Shown here in pieces: positions 7,088 to 9,871 of a DNA stretch of 9,871 bases; positions within the stretch are counted from its first letter, which is position 1; each line of letters opens with the position of its first letter. The DNA lies in the NCBI GenBank assembly GCA_012515495.1, contig JAAYYH010000002.1, positions 1 through 9,871 of the forward strand, read 5' to 3'. The stretch is from Coriobacteriaceae bacterium. Lineage in GTDB: Bacteria > Actinomycetota > Coriobacteriia > Coriobacteriales > UBA8131. The notes beneath the pieces were generated by a model. That model ran no database searches. It had not been told where the DNA came from and worked only from the letters and a program-made list of their open reading frames with translations. The translations under genes and the position numbers were made by a program.

Positions 7088-8106
7088 GCCACGCCATGAA
7101 CAATGACAAGCTCAACAAACACTTTTGGGTGTGGCCCATCGCCTGCTACCTGTTCCTTGGCGGTCTTGGCGGCGGAATACTCTTCTTCGCGGGCTTGTTC
7201 GATCTGATCTTCGCGCCAATGTTCGGCACCAGCATCGGCTCAGTGTTCGCGCTCGGTGTCTTCCTTGGGGTCGTCGCTTTAGGTGTCGGTACGTTCCTGC
7301 TGGTATTCGAGCTGGGACAGCCATTCGTGTTCCTGCGCGTGTTCCTGAGCAAGACAGCTATCATCAAATGGGGAGCTGTCTTGCTCTCTGTTGCTTTGAT
7401 ATTCGGTTTCGTCTATTTCTTGTTCTACCTGCCACCTGAGTGGAACCTGTTCTACTACGGCTGGACTTGGATCCGCGATATCTGCTGTGCGGTGATGATG
7501 ATCACTGGCATCTGCGTCGTTCTCTATACGGGCGTCTTGCTCTCAAGCTTCAAAGCCAGGGCATTTTGGAATACCCCGGTACTACCTGTGTTGTTCACCG
7601 TCTCAGCCCTTTCCACTGCTTCAGCTCTGCTGGCAGTGACTGCGGGTCTTTGGCCAGCTCCAGAGTATCTGATCTTAGGCGGCTTCGCTGCATTGCCGAT
7701 GCACGACTTGGCGGAGTACTTCGTCGAGATCATGCATCTGATTGATACCGTACTGGTAGCTGTTGAGATCGTTGTCCTGCTCGTCTACGTAGTCATGATG
7801 TACGCAGCGGGCAATAACACTGCTCGTGCCATGGCACTCAAATGGCTTAAAGGTGCGTATGCGCCTCTTTTCTGGGGTGGCATGGTGCTCCTTGGATTGC
7901 TGCTTCCGTTATTCTTCTATCTCAGCGGTGGTGTACTTGCGTCGATTATCGCTCCGATATTTGTTCTAGCCGCCGGACTGCTGCTGCGTTTCATGGTGGT
8001 ATTCTCTGACGTGCGTCGCCCGATACCGGGCGAGGAGCGCTTCTATAGCCGCCTTCCCAAAGGTGACGAGAGGTTTCTGTCGGCTAACGACTGCAAGAGC
8101 CACTAA
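7084..8106 (+). CDS. nrfD: NrfD/PsrC-type membrane anchor subunit
   Basis: A 340-residue integral membrane protein with about eight helices, roughly at 15-37, 52-74, 93-115, 130-152, 167-188, 217-241, 262-280 and 285-309. The first helix has the glycine-rich FLGGLGGG typical of NrfD/PsrC proteins; helix two ends in ELGQP, and SSFKARAFWNTP (154-165) precedes helix five. Members of the family bind and oxidise or reduce quinones; residues such as E76, D221 and E228 are candidates for quinone or proton work. It would tie the two soluble subunits to the membrane. GGGAGGT (7072-7078) supports ATG 7084, which overlaps the ferredoxin gene's stop by ATGA. nrfD is a family label here; there is no sign of nitrite reduction. 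The hydrophilic C-terminal 30 residues are probably cytoplasmic. Confidence 0.92.
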   Translation: MSHAMNNDKLNKHFWVWPIACYLFLGGLGGGILFFAGLFDLIFAPMFGTSIGSVFALGVFLGVVALGVGTFLLVFELGQPFVFLRVFLSKTAIIKWGAVLLSVALIFGFVYFLFYLPPEWNLFYYGWTWIRDICCAVMMITGICVVLYTGVLLSSFKARAFWNTPVLPVLFTVSALSTASALLAVTAGLWPAPEYLILGGFAALPMHDLAEYFVEIMHLIDTVLVAVEIVVLLVYVVMMYAAGNNTARAMALKWLKGAYAPLFWGGMVLLGLLLPLFFYLSGGVLASIIAPIFVLAAGLLLRFMVVFSDVRRPIPGEERFYSRLPKGDERFLSANDCKSH

Positions 8107-8114
8107 GGGTTTAA

Positions 8115-8161
8115 GATCCACGCTGTTCAGGGCAAAATGGTAGACTGATAACAGTGTGATC
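8115..8161. terminator. Stem-loop after the NrfD gene, first of two in tandem
   Basis: CACGCTGTT (8119 leftward arm to 8127) pairs with AACAGTGTG (8150-8158) with one G-T pair. Past a one-base bulge, GAT (8115-8117) pairs with ATC (8159-8161), giving about 12 bp around a 22-nt loop in which CAG/CTG can also pair. It starts 9 bases after the operon's stop codon. No T-run follows, so it may be an mRNA end stabiliser, part of the leader of the next gene, or an atypical terminator. Confidence 0.45.
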
Positions 8162-8177
8162 CCGAACCTGTACTATT

Positions 8178-8215
8178 AGGCCCCGGGTACCAGCCAATAG
8201 GCTTACTCGGGGCCT
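8178..8215. promoter_or_regulatory. Strong GC-rich stem-loop ahead of the CCG-protein gene
   Basis: AGGCCCCGGGTA (8178-8189) pairs with TACTCGGGGCCT (8204-8215) at all 12 positions, one as G-T. Past a two-C bulge, AGCC/GGCT adds 4 bp capped by an AATA tetraloop, giving 16 bp in 38 nt. It ends 8 bases before the ribosome site GGGGAG (8224-8229). Without a T-tract it is a doubtful intrinsic terminator. Transcriptional attenuation, a processing site or translational control of the next gene are alternatives. Confidence 0.55.
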
Positions 8216-8235
8216 TACTATCTGGGGAGTGAGAT

Positions 8236-9252
8236 ATGGTAGTGAAAGTACCACCCGAATTGCTGCGCCCCTACAGGGTTGACTGGGAACGGGATGTCTT
8301 CAGTGAGATGCGCAGGACACTGGGATTCGCCTACGATGATGCCCTTGAATGCGTGAAGGTCAAAGCATGTGAGGCGGTTGTGCCGCTCGCTGACACCTCT
8401 GATGATCAGGCGGTCGCAACAACTCAGGACCTTGTCGCTAAGGCTATCGTCGGGCGAACTGAGGTTGCGTCTGATTGCCAGGCCATCACTGCCGAGCAGA
8501 CGATATTCTGGCCGGGTTGCACGTTGTCCAGCTATTCGCAAGAACTCACGGAAGCTGCTTTCAACTTCCTTAAAGAACATGGACAAGCTTCGGTGATGAG
8601 CGTTAATTGCTGCGGGCACATCCTTGAGTTCGTCGCGCCGCTTGAGGAGAGGCAACTGTATCAGGGGAGTCTCGGCAATCAACTCCAGCTTCAGGGTATC
8701 AAGCGTATCATCACTGCTTGCCCCAATTGTTTTTATAGCTTCAAACGACTGATAGACTCTGGCGTGCTGTTCGGAGTTGAGATCTTAGCCTTGAGCGAGG
8801 TTCTTGACAACGAAGGAGTCAGGTTCTCTGAGCAGGAGCACCCTGGATGCGGGTCTGTCTGCTTCCATGATTCCTGTCCCGATCGTCAGTATGGTTTGTT
8901 CGCTGAGACGGCGCGGAGTGTCTTCGCATCAGTCGAACTTCGTGAGATGGAGCACAGCCGCGGGAGCTCACGCTGCTGTGGACTTGGCTATCTCCTGTAT
9001 TTACGCCAACCCGAGCGTAGCGCAGCTATGGCGCAGGAGCGCGTGGCAGAATTCATCGACAGCGGCGCTGATTGTCTGGTTACCTATTGCGCGAACTGCG
9101 CGAGTGCATTGCGCGACCCGAGCAAATCCAATTCTGTCTATTACTATCTGGAGTTGCTGTTCGGCATTCGTCTGAACTGGCCGCTGATCTTTCAGACTGT
9201 CGCAGAGGTGCATGGCAATTTGATGTCAGAGGAGTCAGCCCGATCATCATGA
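8236..9252 (+). CDS. CCG-domain iron-sulfur protein (HdrB/GlpC-like)
   Basis: A 338-residue protein with two cysteine-rich CCG domains. The first has C95 (FWPGC), C125-C126-G and C162-x2-C165. The second has C209, C214, C247-C248-G and C285-x2-C288. Such pairs bind the unusual iron-sulfur centres of heterodisulfide reductase HdrB and occur in GlpC, LutA and related electron-transfer proteins. The first 88 residues have no ferredoxin motif, no signal peptide and only scattered cysteines (39, 45, 81), unlike GlpC or HdrD, which carry ferredoxin domains; I do not recognise this part. GGGGAG precedes the ATG by 6 bases. The stop overlaps the next molybdoenzyme gene by ATGA, so the two products probably work together, the CCG protein as electron donor or acceptor. 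Heterodisulfide reduction is not implied. Confidence 0.82.
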   Translation: MVVKVPPELLRPYRVDWERDVFSEMRRTLGFAYDDALECVKVKACEAVVPLADTSDDQAVATTQDLVAKAIVGRTEVASDCQAITAEQTIFWPGCTLSSYSQELTEAAFNFLKEHGQASVMSVNCCGHILEFVAPLEERQLYQGSLGNQLQLQGIKRIITACPNCFYSFKRLIDSGVLFGVEILALSEVLDNEGVRFSEQEHPGCGSVCFHDSCPDRQYGLFAETARSVFASVELREMEHSRGSSRCCGLGYLLYLRQPERSAAMAQERVAEFIDSGADCLVTYCANCASALRDPSKSNSVYYYLELLFGIRLNWPLIFQTVAEVHGNLMSEESARSS

Positions 9253-9871
9253 ACAGAGTTGTGAAGAGCAATTGTCATTACTGTGGTTATCTCTGTGGCT
9301 TCTTGGCTACGGTCCAAAGCACAAAAGCAGGCGAGCGACTTACCGACCTCACGCCAGACCCCTCTCGTTATCCCTATGATCAGCGCATCGTCAATGGCTG
9401 TCATCGTTGGCGGATGAATCTTGAGGAGATCGACGGCGAAGCAAGGATCAACTATCCACTGAAGCGTGTTGGTGAGCGTGGCAGTGGACAGTGGCAACGT
9501 GTCAGCTGGGAAGAGGCACTTGCTGATATCGCGGCCATATTGGAGAAGTTGGCCGAAGAACATGGCCCGCAGACACTGGCGAGCGCTATCGGCGGGCCAC
9601 ACGCAAGCTATTGGCCCTTGCACCGATTCATGAACCTCTTCGGATCACCCAATAACATGGGCATCGGTCAGATCTGCTGGAATCCACGGATCTGGATGGA
9701 TGCCATGACCTATGGCTGGCCGATAGAAGTCGATATCAATCCCAACTACAGCGGAGCAGTATTCCTTTGGGGAACCAATCCGGCAGATTCTGATAATTCG
9801 CTGTTCTGGCGCACCTTGCTGAAGCTGAACCGCGACAACACCACTCTGGTCGTCATCGATCCACGCCGCAC
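9249..9871 (+). CDS. Second molybdopterin oxidoreductase catalytic subunit (3' end outside window)
   Basis: The first 207 residues of a DMSO-reductase-family protein; the frame is open to the window edge, so it is a fragment only because of the cut. The cluster motif is C9-x2-C12-x3-C16-x34-C51. C143 in QICWNP is the likely Mo/W ligand, aligning with C146 of the first enzyme. The two share RINYPLKR, an (R/K)GSxQWxR(I/V)SW stretch and RFMN(L/M)FGSPN, so they are paralogues of one subfamily. G13 lies where acetylene hydratase has its catalytic Asp. No Tat signal is present. ATG 9249 overlaps the CCG-protein stop by ATGA. The nearest ribosome site, AGAGGAG (9228-9234), is 14 bases away, so translation probably depends on coupling. 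Confidence 0.88.
   Translation, partial: MNRVVKSNCHYCGYLCGFLATVQSTKAGERLTDLTPDPSRYPYDQRIVNGCHRWRMNLEEIDGEARINYPLKRVGERGSGQWQRVSWEEALADIAAILEKLAEEHGPQTLASAIGGPHASYWPLHRFMNLFGSPNNMGIGQICWNPRIWMDAMTYGWPIEVDINPNYSGAVFLWGTNPADSDNSLFWRTLLKLNRDNTTLVVIDPRR

Noticed and set aside
8218..8682. 154-codon antisense open frame over the CCG-protein gene
   Set aside because: It overlaps the conserved first CCG domain on the other strand, and its translation matches nothing I recognise. It is a shadow of codon bias.
9192..9623. 143-codon antisense open frame at the start of the second molybdoenzyme
   Set aside because: The + strand frame there has the intact cluster cysteines and family motifs, which settles the coding strand.

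Overview
The window is bacterial, compact and of moderate GC (about half, by eye). It has Shine-Dalgarno-led genes all on the + strand, several GTG starts and ATGA overlaps. The content points to an anaerobe: a class II fructose-bisphosphatase, an acyl-CoA ligase, two DMSO-reductase-family molybdenum/tungsten enzymes, a four-cubane ferredoxin, an NrfD-type membrane anchor and an HdrB-like CCG-domain protein. I cannot fix the phylum. Anaerobic Actinobacteriota, Chloroflexota and Bacillota all carry sets like this.

Layout. (1) 104-1060: GlpX-type fructose-1,6-bisphosphatase. (2) 1061-1205: an intergenic gap almost filled by a 116-nt nested inverted repeat. (3) 1206-2003 and 2020-3654: a PhnP-like metallo-beta-lactamase-fold hydrolase and an AMP-forming acyl-CoA synthetase, 16 nt apart and probably co-transcribed. 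(4) 3655-3902: a non-coding gap with a palindrome and a perfect 10-bp hairpin. (5) 3903-8106: a tight three-gene operon for a membrane complex, namely catalytic Mo/W-bisMGD subunit, four-[4Fe-4S] subunit and NrfD anchor (2-nt gap, then 4-nt overlap). (6) 8107-8235: two tandem stem-loops without T-tracts. (7) 8236-9252 and 9249-end: a CCG-domain iron-sulfur protein overlapping by ATGA a second Mo/W catalytic subunit that runs off the window.

How they may work together. The A-B-C complex would move electrons between the quinone pool (NrfD), four cubanes and a catalytic site with a Cys metal ligand. No Tat signal is visible, so the catalytic subunit probably stays in the cytoplasm. The second module pairs a related catalytic subunit with an HdrB-like protein. 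Both catalytic subunits resemble the acetylene hydratase / catechol dehydroxylase / thiosulfate-polysulfide reductase side of the superfamily, but the substrate cannot be read from sequence. The upstream CoA ligase suggests an organic acid, which is inference only.

Most unusual points: the first catalytic subunit ends in at least seven in-register octapeptide repeats (consensus hydrophobic-x-aromatic-D-P-x-T-x) that resemble eukaryotic OCRE octamer repeats; the 116-nt nested inverted repeat before the hydrolase gene; and the tandem stem-loops between the two molybdoenzyme modules.
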